Source of the DNA: an uncultured Gammaproteobacteria bacterium
Lineage (GTDB): Bacteria > Pseudomonadota > Gammaproteobacteria > Pseudomonadales > Azotimanducaceae
Assembly (NCBI GenBank): GCA_913060615.1
Contig: CAJXUL010000007.1
Span: 1-37,260, forward strand
Length of the DNA: 37,260 bases
Reading direction: 5' to 3'
Part shown: piece by piece, positions 1 through 8,556 of the stretch
How positions within the stretch are numbered: position 1 is the first letter of the stretch
How the letters are laid out: the number at the start of each line of letters is the position of its first letter
Notes under the pieces: generated by a model
What the model saw: the letters and a program-made list of their open reading frames with translations, nothing else
What the model was told of the DNA's origin: nothing
Databases searched by the model: none
Position numbers and translations under genes: made by a program

Positions 1-48
1 CGAGATAGGAGTCCGTCTCGTGGGCTCGGAGATGTGTATAAGAGACAG
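1..48 (+). other. Illumina Nextera (Tn5) adapter at left contig end
   Basis: Bases 15-48 match the Nextera Read 2 transposase adapter, ending in the 19-bp mosaic end (AGATGTGTATAAGAGACAG). Bases 1-6 (CGAGAT) match the end of the P7 oligo, and bases 7-14 (AGGAGTCC) fit an 8-nt i7 index. This is library sequence, not genome. A small open frame running through it reads MCIRDR, which is an adapter-encoded peptide rather than a gene. Confidence 0.97.
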
Positions 49-504
49 GTTCTCCTCCGTCACATCTTGCCCGGTAAGCCAGTTTTGCATACTCGCAGAA
101 AAAATTTGCAAAAATTCCAAAAATGAGTCTGCCGGGCCTGACCGCACCTGGAATTGGCATTCATTCATACGCCAACTATCGCCGTCGCATACCCATGATT
201 GATTCATTACAACACCAATGAACTTGTGGCCGCTGGCGGTCAGATTCGCCGACAAACTCGCAGCGCCATCACTTAGCTGTTCCATCTTTACATCACGATA
301 AGCAATTTCGCTTTTCAGACCGAAAACCAAGGCACTCCAAAAGCCCTGAATTTGCTCAATACCAACAAATTTGCTTAAACCCGTTATCTCCATTACAGCC
401 TCGTCTAAGTAAAGAGACTGTAGATCTTGCGTTTCTCTAGCATTAATTTTTTCAATAAGTAATAGACTGTTTTGTAAAACCTGCTGAAAAACATTCTGTG
501 TCAC
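49..504 (-). CDS. SnoaL/NTF2-like protein, 3' truncated
   Basis: This open frame of 152 codons has no stop before the adapter, so the protein is cut at its C-terminus. It starts at a GTG (504-502), preceded by GGAG 9 nt upstream; the next in-frame ATG is about 37 codons further in. The layout resembles small NTF2-fold SnoaL/DUF4440 proteins: an N-terminal helix, a 'LYLDEAVMEI' strand, 'GIEQIQGFWSAL' (the usual 'G.eaI..fw' helix), then alternating strands including 'VMNQSWVCDGDSWRMNECQF'. The family includes isomerases, cyclases and proteins of unknown function, and no catalytic residues can be assigned. The frame is absent from the six-frame track because it has no stop and no ATG. It is divergent from the GMC oxidoreductase across 138 bp. 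Confidence 0.7.
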
Positions 505-642
505 TTCTCGCACTCCTACTGAACCCATTGCATACTGGCACTTCTAAGACACTGTTTGCGCCAGCAAATAGTAACAAATTCTTCAGCAACACCAAACACT
601 CGTATACCTGATATGCTGACCATCTGCTTCGGAGAAACTCAT

Positions 643-2259
643 TTGTCTACTTACGACTATATTATTGTTGGCGCCGGCACAGCCGGTTGCGTGTTAGCTA
701 ATCGACTATCTAAAGATCCATCCAAACAAGTTTTGCTGCTTGAGGCTGGCAAAAAAGATAACTATTTTTGGATCGATATCCCGGTGGGTTATCTCTACAC
801 CATAGGCAATCCGCGTACGGATTGGTGCTTTTCTACAGAGCCAGAAAAAGGTTTAAACGGCAGACGTATTGGCTACGCCCGGGGCAAGGTTATCGGCGGC
901 TCCTCCTCCATTAATGCCATGATTTATATGCGTGGACAAAAAAGCGACTACGACTATTGGGCCAGCCAAGGCAATCGTGGCTGGGGTTGGGATGATGTTT
1001 TACCTATATTTAGGCGTTCGGAGGACTATCAGCACGGCGCCGATGATTTTCACGGCAGCGGCGGCGAACTCCGAGTTGAAGAACGCCGAGTGAATTGGGA
1101 AATATTGGACGTCTGGCGAGAAGCCGCTGCTCAAACGGGCATCCCCAAAATCAAAGAATTCAACACAGGCGACAATTTTGGCAACGCCTACTTCCAAATG
1201 AATCAGCGCTCAGGCAAGCGTTGGAGCGCGGCTAGAGCATTCTTAGACACCGCGCAAAAGCGCCAGAATCTTACAGTAATGACTGAGGCCATGGTGCAAA
1301 AACTGGCGCTAGAGCATACCGATAAAGGCCTAGTGGCCACAGGCGTGCATGTGCTTCACAAAGGTCAGGCCCAGCTTATAACCGCCAACAAAGAGGTTCT
1401 ATTGGCGGCTGGCGCCGTCGCCTCACCGCAAATCTTGCAGCTTTCAGGTATCGGAGCGCCAGAGTTACTGCAACAACACGGCATTGAAGCAAAGCGCGAA
1501 CTGCCCGGCGTGGGCAATAATTTGCAAGACCATTTACAGATCAGAACCATTTACTCGGTAGATAACACCGTGACTCTAAACCGCCGAGCAAAGTACCCTT
1601 GGGGTATGGCAAAAATGGGCCTTGAATATCTTTTCAATAAAACCGGCCCCATGACTATGCCGCCCTCCCAGCTTGGTGCGTTTGCCAAAAGCGATCCTAG
1701 CCAGGCATCCGCTAACATCGAGTGGCATGTACAACCACTGTCATTAGATGCATTTGGCTCGCCACTACATAAGTATGATGCGATCACACCCTCTGTTTGT
1801 AATTTACGACCTTCAAGCCGAGGTAGCATAGCTATTACGTCAACGGACCCTGCGGTAGCACCGGCCATCAGACCCAACTACCTGTCAACAGAAGAAGATC
1901 TAAATGTCGCTGTAGCCGGATTAAAGTTCACACGGAAAATCATGGCTGCTCCAGCCCTGCTGCCCTTTAACCCCAAAGAACTGAAACCCGGTGCGCATTT
2001 AACCTCGGAAGACGAATTGGCTTCAGCCGCAGGGGATTTAGGCACCACAATTTTTCACCCGGTAGGTACCTGCAAAATGGGTAACGACCCAATGGCTGTG
2101 GTGAACGACCGCCTACAAGTCCATGGGGTTGGCGGTTTACGAGTAATTGACGCCTCTATTATGCCCACCATTACCTCGGGCAATACCAATGCGCCCACAG
2201 TAATGATTGCAGAGCGCGGCGCGGATTTTATTAAAGAAGACAATGAGCACACGATTTAG
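643..2259 (+). CDS. GMC family FAD oxidoreductase (choline/alcohol dehydrogenase-like)
   Basis: This 538-residue flavoprotein oxidises an alcohol substrate that cannot be named from sequence. The N-terminal FAD Rossmann motif is GAGTAG at about residues 10-15, followed by an acidic 'LLLEAG' strand. GMC signature 1 lies around 'GKVIGGSSSINAMIYMRG' and signature 2 around 'GAVASPQILQLSGIG'. The catalytic pair is likely His472 ('FHPVGTCKMG') and Asn516 ('GNTNAP'). I chose the TTG at 643 because GGAG sits 8 nt upstream and family members begin with 'STYDYIIVGAG'. A longer frame from ATG 556 adds 29 residues with no family resemblance. Length is normal for the family and no signal peptide is visible. 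It converges on the next gene with a 28-bp gap. Confidence 0.93.
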   Translation: MSTYDYIIVGAGTAGCVLANRLSKDPSKQVLLLEAGKKDNYFWIDIPVGYLYTIGNPRTDWCFSTEPEKGLNGRRIGYARGKVIGGSSSINAMIYMRGQKSDYDYWASQGNRGWGWDDVLPIFRRSEDYQHGADDFHGSGGELRVEERRVNWEILDVWREAAAQTGIPKIKEFNTGDNFGNAYFQMNQRSGKRWSAARAFLDTAQKRQNLTVMTEAMVQKLALEHTDKGLVATGVHVLHKGQAQLITANKEVLLAAGAVASPQILQLSGIGAPELLQQHGIEAKRELPGVGNNLQDHLQIRTIYSVDNTVTLNRRAKYPWGMAKMGLEYLFNKTGPMTMPPSQLGAFAKSDPSQASANIEWHVQPLSLDAFGSPLHKYDAITPSVCNLRPSSRGSIAITSTDPAVAPAIRPNYLSTEEDLNVAVAGLKFTRKIMAAPALLPFNPKELKPGAHLTSEDELASAAGDLGTTIFHPVGTCKMGNDPMAVVNDRLQVHGVGGLRVIDASIMPTITSGNTNAPTVMIAERGADFIKEDNEHTI

Positions 2260-2287
2260 CAACGTACCTAAGAGCGCCTTCAATCCT

Positions 2288-3625
2288 CTACAGGGCCAGT
2301 AGTTGAGCAAATCGCTGATTGTCTGGGTAGTTCACACTGCTCCATCCCATACGCACAATAAGAGTTTGCAGGGAGGGAATGATCATCACCCGCTGGCCAC
2401 GATTACCGGTAAAAGCATAAGCATCCGCCGGTAAATCTGGCCATCTCAACGCTTTGTCACCCTGGTTCAACCAAACCTGATAACCATAAGCACGCTCGTT
2501 ATCACTGCTATTGCGACTGGTTGCCTGCATCACCCACTGCTCGCTTACAATTCGATGACCGTTGAGTTCACCTTTTTGTAGCAGCAACAAACCTAGACGA
2601 GCCCAATCCCGAGTACTGGAATATATATTGGAACTGCCCATAAAGACCCCACTAGCATCTAACTCTAATGTCGTGTGGGCCATGGCCATGGGCGCCAGTA
2701 TTTCTTTATGTAGAGTATCTACCGCCGCCTGAGTACCGCCTGTTCGGTTGACAAAGACTTCCGAGAGCAAATTAGCAGTGCCTGAAGAATAGGAAAAATG
2801 CGTACCAGGAGGATGGATAAGCGCACTGGCTTTAGCCACACCTGAAGCACTTGCCTCAACAAATAACATGCGCGTGGCATCGCTACCCGGCGCGTACACT
2901 TCAGAAAAATCTAGGCCACTGCTCATTTGTAATAGCTGCTGCAAAGTAATGTTACGACGATCATCCCCTGACCACTCAGCAAACAAATTAGCCTCGTCCA
3001 TGGCTAGCTTGTCTACGTAGGCTAGGTGCCCGAGCATAATGGCAGATAAGCTCTTACCCATAGACCAACCCATTAAAGGTGTTTGTGGAGAAAAACCTTC
3101 GACATAAGCTTCGGCGATTATATTGCCGTTACGCACAACTAATAACGCTCTGGTCTGTAAATTTTCAGCATTGTCTTGCGCAAGCACTGTTGCCAATTGG
3201 CTTTGCATAGACTTGTCTAAGCTATTAACCATGGAGCCTCGAGGCCAAGGCTCTAACGACTCTACAAGGGTAGGCACAACAATATCATCAAGCTGCTCGC
3301 TGCCAGCGCGCACCAAAGTACACCCCAGCCCTGGACGAAACTTAGCTTTGGTGGAACCTAAGCCGAATAAGCTGGCGCTGGCTGACATCTCTACATCGTC
3401 ATAGTTAATGGCCAGTAAGTCTGCCGCTGCAGAATAGGAGGCAATATCAGCAGCAACCTGCTGGGCATCAAACCCAGACAGATACCGGCCAGAGCAGGCA
3501 AGTTTGGCACCAATACCTGTGCCTACCTGCACGTTCGCTTTTAAGTCAAAGGGCGAGAGACCGAGCAAATTCATACCAAGGAAAGGCAGAGACAAAATAA
3601 ATAGCAGAACAAATAGTTTTTTCAT
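2288..3625 (-). CDS. Serine hydrolase, beta-lactamase (class C)/NylB-like family
   Basis: A probably exported hydrolase of 445 residues. The N-terminus MKKLFVLLFILSLPFLG is a signal peptide or membrane anchor, and this ATG (3625) is preferred over the upstream in-frame ATG for that reason; the ribosome site is weak. The S-x-x-K nucleophile/base motif is SMGK at about residues 188-191 ('MGWSMGKSLSA'). The second motif is YSS at about 279 ('FSYSSGTANLLS'), as in 6-aminohexanoate-dimer hydrolases and EstB-type esterases rather than the YxN of true AmpC. The first 120 residues do not resemble the hydrolase domain and are unassigned. Likely an esterase or amidase; antibiotic resistance is not implied. 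It lies downstream of a second family member on the same strand but behind a terminator, so it is probably transcribed separately. Confidence 0.88.
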   Translation of the reverse strand: MKKLFVLLFILSLPFLGMNLLGLSPFDLKANVQVGTGIGAKLACSGRYLSGFDAQQVAADIASYSAAADLLAINYDDVEMSASASLFGLGSTKAKFRPGLGCTLVRAGSEQLDDIVVPTLVESLEPWPRGSMVNSLDKSMQSQLATVLAQDNAENLQTRALLVVRNGNIIAEAYVEGFSPQTPLMGWSMGKSLSAIMLGHLAYVDKLAMDEANLFAEWSGDDRRNITLQQLLQMSSGLDFSEVYAPGSDATRMLFVEASASGVAKASALIHPPGTHFSYSSGTANLLSEVFVNRTGGTQAAVDTLHKEILAPMAMAHTTLELDASGVFMGSSNIYSSTRDWARLGLLLLQKGELNGHRIVSEQWVMQATSRNSSDNERAYGYQVWLNQGDKALRWPDLPADAYAFTGNRGQRVMIIPSLQTLIVRMGWSSVNYPDNQRFAQLLAL

Positions 3626-3738
3626 AACGACCAAAAAAGCGGTAAAACCAGAGTTCGACATCGGGCCCGTTGCCTTACGCAAACACACCTCGCCAACCTC
3701 TCAAGACAAAATGCCACAAAAAAGACATTCAACGATGC

Positions 3739-3766
3739 AAAAAAAAGGGCCCAAATTAGGGCCCTT
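3739..3766 (-). terminator. Intrinsic terminator after the second serine hydrolase gene
   Basis: Read on the minus strand: an 8-bp perfect stem AAGGGCCC / GGGCCCTT with a 6-nt loop, followed directly by a run of T (complement of the A run at 3739-3746). It lies about 30 bp past the stop of the gene at 3797-5155. Confidence 0.88.
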
Positions 3767-3796
3767 GAATCTGTTGCTACAGAATAAGTTGAGAAG

Positions 3797-5155
3797 TTAC
3801 TCTTTTTCAACCAAAGCCTGATAAGTCATCACTTTAAAATCACCAGCTAGGCGGGTGCGGTGAGGAATACTCTGCACCATAAACAGTCCAATCAACTGTT
3901 CTTGAGGATCAATCCAAAAACGCGTACCCGCAGCGCCCCCCCAGTTATATTCGCCAGCTGAACTGACTTCGCCCACTTCACCGGGATTAAGCACAACAGC
4001 AAAATCTAGCCCAAAACCAACGCCCTTGCGACCGAAACCCAAGCCCATATCGCCGATATGATTTGCCGTCATCAGATCTACGGTTTTCGGTGAGAGAATC
4101 CTCACGCCATCTAGCTCGCCGCCATTGAGCATCATCTGGCTAAAACGCATGTAATCACGAGCGGTGGCAACTAACCCACCGCCGCCACTTTCAAACTTAC
4201 CACCGTAAATATAACCAGCGCTGATGAAGGCATCTGCCACTTCAAGGCCACTACCGGTTGCTGGAGAAAAGTAATTGTCCGCAGTAACGCCTTCGGGCTT
4301 ATAAAGTTGAGTAAGGCGATCTTTATTACCTTCATTGATTTTGAAAGCCGTATCCTTCATGTCTAATGGCGCGAATATACGCTGCTGAAGAAACTCGCTG
4401 AACTTCATGCCCGAAAGCACTTCTACCAAATAGCCCTGTACATCTACGGAAACACTGTAGTGCCACTGGCTGCCTGGATCATATTGCAAAGGTAACTTAC
4501 CGAGGGCTGTCACAAACTCTTTTAAGTCCATATCACCCAAAAGCCCAGCCTTACGATAGGCTTGGTCCACTTCAGTATTACCGAACACACCGTATGTGAG
4601 ACCTGCCGTATGGGTCATAAGGTCTCGAATAGTGGGCTGGCGTGTGGGTTTGCGAGTCTGACCAATCAGGCTTTTATCGCCAGCACCAATAGTGGTACTG
4701 GTGGTACCGTCAGAAACAATGCCAGTACCTGCTGTAGAAAGAGCCACCTGCAGGTTGGCCATTTCGGGAATATACATAGCAATAGGGTCGTTCAGGCGAA
4801 ACTTGCCTTCTTCATACAGCATCATCAAAGCAACGCCAGTGATGGGCTTGCTCATAGAATAAATTCTATAAATAGCGTCATCGGTCATCGCCTTGCCTGC
4901 TTCACGGTCAGCTTGGCCGTAAGTTTGGCTGTAAATAATCTTGCCGTTACGGGCGATCATCCCCATGCCACCCACCATGGTGCCATCCTCGACCTTGGCG
5001 TTCATCAACTGAGTAAGCTTCTCTAAGCGTTCACTAGAAAAACCCTGGCGTTCGGGCTTTGTGCTGCTCATCTCTTTGGCACTTGCAGGTGCCACCACCA
5101 ACATTACAGCCAATACCAAAACTAAGTTTCGAGCCGTTTTAATTACAGTCATCAT
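3797..5155 (-). CDS. Serine hydrolase, beta-lactamase/EstB-like esterase family
   Basis: A 452-residue secreted protein. The signal peptide is about residues 1-26 (basic start, hydrophobic core, 'APASA' before KEM). The S-x-x-K motif is SMSK at residues 100-103 ('YSMSKPITG'), the second motif starts at Tyr233 ('HYSVSVDVQGY'), and a C-terminal 'GGAAGTRFWIDP' matches the oxyanion/KTG-equivalent strand of EstB-type esterases. The start is ATG 5155 with a strong GGAGAGG site; a second ATG follows directly. The family includes esterases such as EstB and LovD-like transesterases; the substrate is unknown. It has its own terminator at 3739-3766. It is only distantly similar to its neighbour (2288-3625), so I see no recent duplication. 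Confidence 0.9.
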   Translation of the reverse strand: MMTVIKTARNLVLVLAVMLVVAPASAKEMSSTKPERQGFSSERLEKLTQLMNAKVEDGTMVGGMGMIARNGKIIYSQTYGQADREAGKAMTDDAIYRIYSMSKPITGVALMMLYEEGKFRLNDPIAMYIPEMANLQVALSTAGTGIVSDGTTSTTIGAGDKSLIGQTRKPTRQPTIRDLMTHTAGLTYGVFGNTEVDQAYRKAGLLGDMDLKEFVTALGKLPLQYDPGSQWHYSVSVDVQGYLVEVLSGMKFSEFLQQRIFAPLDMKDTAFKINEGNKDRLTQLYKPEGVTADNYFSPATGSGLEVADAFISAGYIYGGKFESGGGGLVATARDYMRFSQMMLNGGELDGVRILSPKTVDLMTANHIGDMGLGFGRKGVGFGLDFAVVLNPGEVGEVSSAGEYNWGGAAGTRFWIDPQEQLIGLFMVQSIPHRTRLAGDFKVMTYQALVEKE

Positions 5156-5515
5156 TTATCCTCTCCCGTTATTTGTCGTCTAACGAACTTTCATTCGAGT
5201 TTTCGTGCAAATTTTATAGAGCTCGGCACAATTCAAAAATTGGCCACGCGCTAGCCAGAGGGCAAAAAACCCTCACCGGTAAATTTAGAATCTTTATTAT
5301 TTCACCCAGATTCTGATGACTGGGTTCTTTTCCTTCTCGGCCCGACGTTTGCATCCGGGCCTACTTAATCCACGCTTTGCTGTCCGAACTTTTTAGTCCA
5401 AACCACTTAGTCCAAACCTCCGCAGTCCGAACTGTCTAATTCACATAGTAGCTCTATTTACCCAGAGCCTCACAGCCCAGGACTTGAGAAACTCTCTGCC
5501 CAGACTCGACGGACC
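5156..5515. other. Intergenic stretch with a ~14-bp degenerate repeat and weak hairpins
   Basis: No gene is seen in these 360 bp. They hold four copies of a GTCC(G/A)AAC core at 5382, 5396, 5410 and 5425 (spacing 14, 14, 15). They also hold a 6-bp inverted repeat GGCCCG/CGGGCC (5339-5361), a 7-bp inverted repeat AGAATCT/AGATTCT (5287-5314) and a 5-bp hairpin GAGGG/CCCTC (5258-5274). None is followed by a convincing T run. The promoter of the serine hydrolase at 3797-5155 must lie at the left edge. Confidence 0.6.
5381..5433. repeat. Degenerate ~14-bp tandem repeat (GTCCRAAC core, 4 copies)
   Basis: The core GTCCRAAC recurs at 5382, 5396, 5410 and 5425, with flanks diverged (tgtccgaac, tagtccaaac, tagtccaaac, cagtccgaac). 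The repeat is noncoding and lies just past the stop of the DUF5916 gene. Confidence 0.6.
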
Positions 5516-8443
5516 TTAATTGCCAAACCGGTAGCGCAGCTTTGCCACCACTGAATCTATAACAGGATCTTGGATGCTGTCAGAGAACAATTCTGACACA
5601 TCTGCATCATCACCTGTACGTAGCGAGTTACCTCTGTTGTAGACCAAATAAAAGTCTGTCAGCGGCGCAATTTCCCAACGGTATCTGAGCTGTGTAGTAA
5701 AAACGCCCAAGTTAAAGTCGTAGTTATTTTGCGCCCTTATTCCAGGCCGCAGATCACCATCTACCGCTGGAATGGTATAAAAGCCTGTATCTTCAGCACG
5801 TACACCTGCCCACTGCATATTCCAGCGCAGCTGATGCCCAGGAGCGATGAACCAATTCATATCAAAGCTAGGCTGCCATTCGTCGCCATCAAAGCTAGCA
5901 AAGTTACGACCACCTTGATAAACCAACCAGTCATTACGTTTCTTATAACGCAAATCGAAGTCCAAGCTCAATACGTCTAGAGGACGAATGGTCACTCCTG
6001 CCGACGCACCGTAGGTTACGTCCCCCAAATGCTCTTGTTGCGCAGTTATACCCGCTGAGTAACTGAAAGTCTTATTTGCGTCGGTGGCAATGAGCATCTC
6101 AAACCAACCACCTGCATCCACTCGGTAGGCGCCATTACCTCTGCTGTCTATGTCTTCATAGCGTTCAGGTAAAAAACCAATGCCTGTTCTTAACGTATTG
6201 CGACCAGGTAGAACAAAAGAGGTACGCCAAAGTATGGCACTGTCAGTGACCTGCCCTTCCTCCAAATTGTATTGCTGCTGCACAGAAAAGGCCGAGCGGA
6301 AGTTTGTTAACTTTTCCGTGAAGTCTTGCTTGTTATAAAGCATCACGTAACGCCCTTTAACATAATCATTACGACGCAAAAAACCTAAGTCGTTAAAATC
6401 GATTTTGTCGTCCATGATGTCCAACTCAAATTTATGCCTCAGGTTTGGCCTACTTGCATATAGCACGTCAAACAAAGCCCCTGAACCACTGACATCGTCT
6501 CTATCACTCATAACCAATTGGCCATCGGCAATGAGCCTACCATCGCTACTCGTATAATGACCGTCAAAACTGTGAATCTCCGCGTCGTATAACGAACCAC
6601 CGGCAAATGTACCCATATAACCCACTGACTTTTTTGCCTCGCCAGCAAGTTGGTAACTTAACCGAGCCACAGCAAATTCGCGGCCATCGTCGGTTATTTT
6701 TACTGGCTGATTTGCGCTATTTCGCCCTAACCAAGAGATATCATCTTCGACTGCAGCTAGCGCACCATAACGAAACGCACCATTGGTACCTGTTACCTTT
6801 GCAGCCCCAAGTAGGTCTGTAGGTATATCACGCTGTCCACGCTCTGGTGTTATGCCAATTGGCACATCAATTTGGTTAGCCGTGCCGCCAATACGACGAG
6901 TATTGAGGAGCGATACCGGCACTGGTACAAAGTCATTTAAATAAATGCGTCTTGAGGTTGTCGCATAGTCCTCATTCAACGCAATTCTATACAAGGCGCT
7001 AAAGTCGTCCCGGGGCATTACATTAAAAATTTCGCTACCTTCTAAGAAAAATAGTCGTTTTTCCGGGAAAAAAGTTTCACTGGCTGTAAGGTTTAAAACC
7101 ACGTCATCGGCCTCAACAGCGCCAAAGTCAGGATTCACAGTTGCCGAAAGCTCTAACTTAGGCGACGGCTTCCAAGATAAATCTGCGCCAACCCTTACAT
7201 CTGATTCGTTGTACACTTGGTCGGATGTTGCTGCAATGAAGGGAATCATGGCCACTTGAGTACGCGGCTGCACACCTTGGACTTCAATTTGATTCAGCGC
7301 TGAAACAAAACGCGCGCTGGTTACGCCATAACCGGGCCATTGATAACGCTCATTAGCGTGAGAGATAATTCGACTTGCGGCAAAGCCAATATTCCGCACA
7401 CCGGCAGTTTCGGGCATGCTCATCATGGACCAAGGCAAAAACATTTCAATACTCCAACCGTTATCGGTTACAGCTGATTTGCCAATCCATGGCCCATCCC
7501 AATCTCTCTGATAACGCCTCTCGGGTAGAACTTTTCCGTCAGACTGACTGTCGCCAAGCGCGATGAAAAACCAATAGCCAATTTTCGCTTCGCCTGAAAC
7601 GTCTAGAGTTACGCCAAAAACATCGCGGTCAATGAAATCATCTCGTCTAGACATACGACGTACCAATGTGTCTCGCGGCTGTTCCATATCAGCACTGACA
7701 TACATACCCTTTTCAGTGGCAAACATGCGCATTTTGGTTGCGTATTTACCCGGTGTACCGATATCTGGAATCGACACCCGCATATTGTCGAAATAGGCAA
7801 TATCCTGCCAAACGCTCTCATCAATTTGACCATCAATCACCACGCCAACTTCTGCATCAACAAAGGTCGCCATAGCCAACTTGTTTAGATCAACACCGGC
7901 CTCAGTGCCATACACTGTTTGCTCTCCAGGACCAGTATTAAGCAGTTGCACAATGCTGGAAGGAACGTCTTCGCTCGCATCACCAACGGTCTTTGCGGCC
8001 AAAGAATCGGCTCCAGCTAACTGAGAATTTTTATTCAGAGGAACTGTCGTAGCCAGAGTGGAAACAATACGTTGGGGGCGCAAAACGTCGGCTTCAGGCA
8101 CGTCATTCATATGCCAAGCAGTGGCATAACCATTGTCACGTAATTCAGATAATAGTTGCCTACTGGAAGCACCCATTTGTGGCACCGCAATGACCCTGAA
8201 TAATGTAGTTCCATTACGTTCAGACGGCGTAATCTGTAAATCTGCGTTAAAGGCTCTGTTGGCAAGCGCGGCGGACGCCTGCATTGACGCTCTGAGGGCA
8301 TTGGCTTCGTCAGCAAAACTACCAATGACAACGCCACCAGTTGAGGCAAACTGGGCATAGTTAGCAGTGGAAGTGGCGGCCAAAACCGGCCCATAGCACA
8401 GCAACTGGACCAACATAAGGCCCATAAGAATCAAAACGCGAAT
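5516..8443 (-). CDS. SPOR + CBM9-like + DUF5916 outer-membrane protein
   Basis: A large exported protein (975 residues from the start used here). In order: a signal peptide; a SPOR-like domain ('GGVVIGSFADEANALR' through 'TLFRVIAVPQ'), which would bind denuded peptidoglycan; a linker; a carbohydrate-binding family 9-like domain ('VVIDGQIDESVWQDIAYFD'); then DUF5916, with 'NPDFGAVEADDVVLNLTASE' and 'FFPEKRLFFLEGSEIF', typical of the outer-membrane barrel part. The C-terminus ends '…VVAKLRYRFGN', a barrel-closing strand ending in an aromatic. The open frame continues to 8536, but that would leave 20 bp to the divergent gene and place about 30 odd residues before the signal peptide. An AGGGGA site sits 8 nt before an ATT codon (8443), giving a good signal peptide (MRVLILMGLML); ATG 8425 and ATG 8503 are alternatives. 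Substrate unknown, possibly glycan-related. Confidence 0.87.
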   Translation of the reverse strand: MRVLILMGLMLVQLLCYGPVLAATSTANYAQFASTGGVVIGSFADEANALRASMQASAALANRAFNADLQITPSERNGTTLFRVIAVPQMGASSRQLLSELRDNGYATAWHMNDVPEADVLRPQRIVSTLATTVPLNKNSQLAGADSLAAKTVGDASEDVPSSIVQLLNTGPGEQTVYGTEAGVDLNKLAMATFVDAEVGVVIDGQIDESVWQDIAYFDNMRVSIPDIGTPGKYATKMRMFATEKGMYVSADMEQPRDTLVRRMSRRDDFIDRDVFGVTLDVSGEAKIGYWFFIALGDSQSDGKVLPERRYQRDWDGPWIGKSAVTDNGWSIEMFLPWSMMSMPETAGVRNIGFAASRIISHANERYQWPGYGVTSARFVSALNQIEVQGVQPRTQVAMIPFIAATSDQVYNESDVRVGADLSWKPSPKLELSATVNPDFGAVEADDVVLNLTASETFFPEKRLFFLEGSEIFNVMPRDDFSALYRIALNEDYATTSRRIYLNDFVPVPVSLLNTRRIGGTANQIDVPIGITPERGQRDIPTDLLGAAKVTGTNGAFRYGALAAVEDDISWLGRNSANQPVKITDDGREFAVARLSYQLAGEAKKSVGYMGTFAGGSLYDAEIHSFDGHYTSSDGRLIADGQLVMSDRDDVSGSGALFDVLYASRPNLRHKFELDIMDDKIDFNDLGFLRRNDYVKGRYVMLYNKQDFTEKLTNFRSAFSVQQQYNLEEGQVTDSAILWRTSFVLPGRNTLRTGIGFLPERYEDIDSRGNGAYRVDAGGWFEMLIATDANKTFSYSAGITAQQEHLGDVTYGASAGVTIRPLDVLSLDFDLRYKKRNDWLVYQGGRNFASFDGDEWQPSFDMNWFIAPGHQLRWNMQWAGVRAEDTGFYTIPAVDGDLRPGIRAQNNYDFNLGVFTTQLRYRWEIAPLTDFYLVYNRGNSLRTGDDADVSELFSDSIQDPVIDSVVAKLRYRFGN

Positions 8444-8478
8444 GACAATTTCCCCTAAAAACGATGCACAAAAACAAG

Positions 8479-8493
8479 CGCAGCTAGTCTGCG
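8479..8493. promoter_or_regulatory. Small inverted repeat between divergent genes
   Basis: CGCAG-ctagt-CTGCG, 5-bp arms around a 5-nt centre, lies between the divergent DUF5916 and crotonase genes. It could be an operator, but the arms are short and may arise by chance. Confidence 0.25.
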
Positions 8494-8556
8494 GCACTTT
8501 CATAGCAATGAAAAGGCACATAACATAGACAATCACTTATTCGGGGAGATAGTAAA

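Noticed and set aside
20-202. 60-codon open frame starting in the left adapter
   Set aside because: Its first residues (MCIRDR) are encoded by the Nextera adapter, and the rest is antisense to the NTF2-like gene.
4562-5026. 154-codon plus-strand frame
   Set aside because: Antisense to the well-supported serine hydrolase; shadow ORF.
2288-5155. Two beta-lactamase-fold genes as antibiotic resistance or recent tandem duplication
   Set aside because: Motifs (YSSG, YSVS) fit esterase/amidase members, not AmpC YxN, and the two proteins are too different for a recent duplication.
5258-5274. Hairpin GAGGG-caaaaaa-CCCTC as a terminator
   Set aside because: Only 5 bp of stem and no T run; it lies upstream of the hydrolase gene and not past a gene end.
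5381-5433. GTCCRAAC repeats as a CRISPR array
   Set aside because: Repeats of about 8-14 bp with no unique spacers and no cas genes; simple degenerate tandem repeat.
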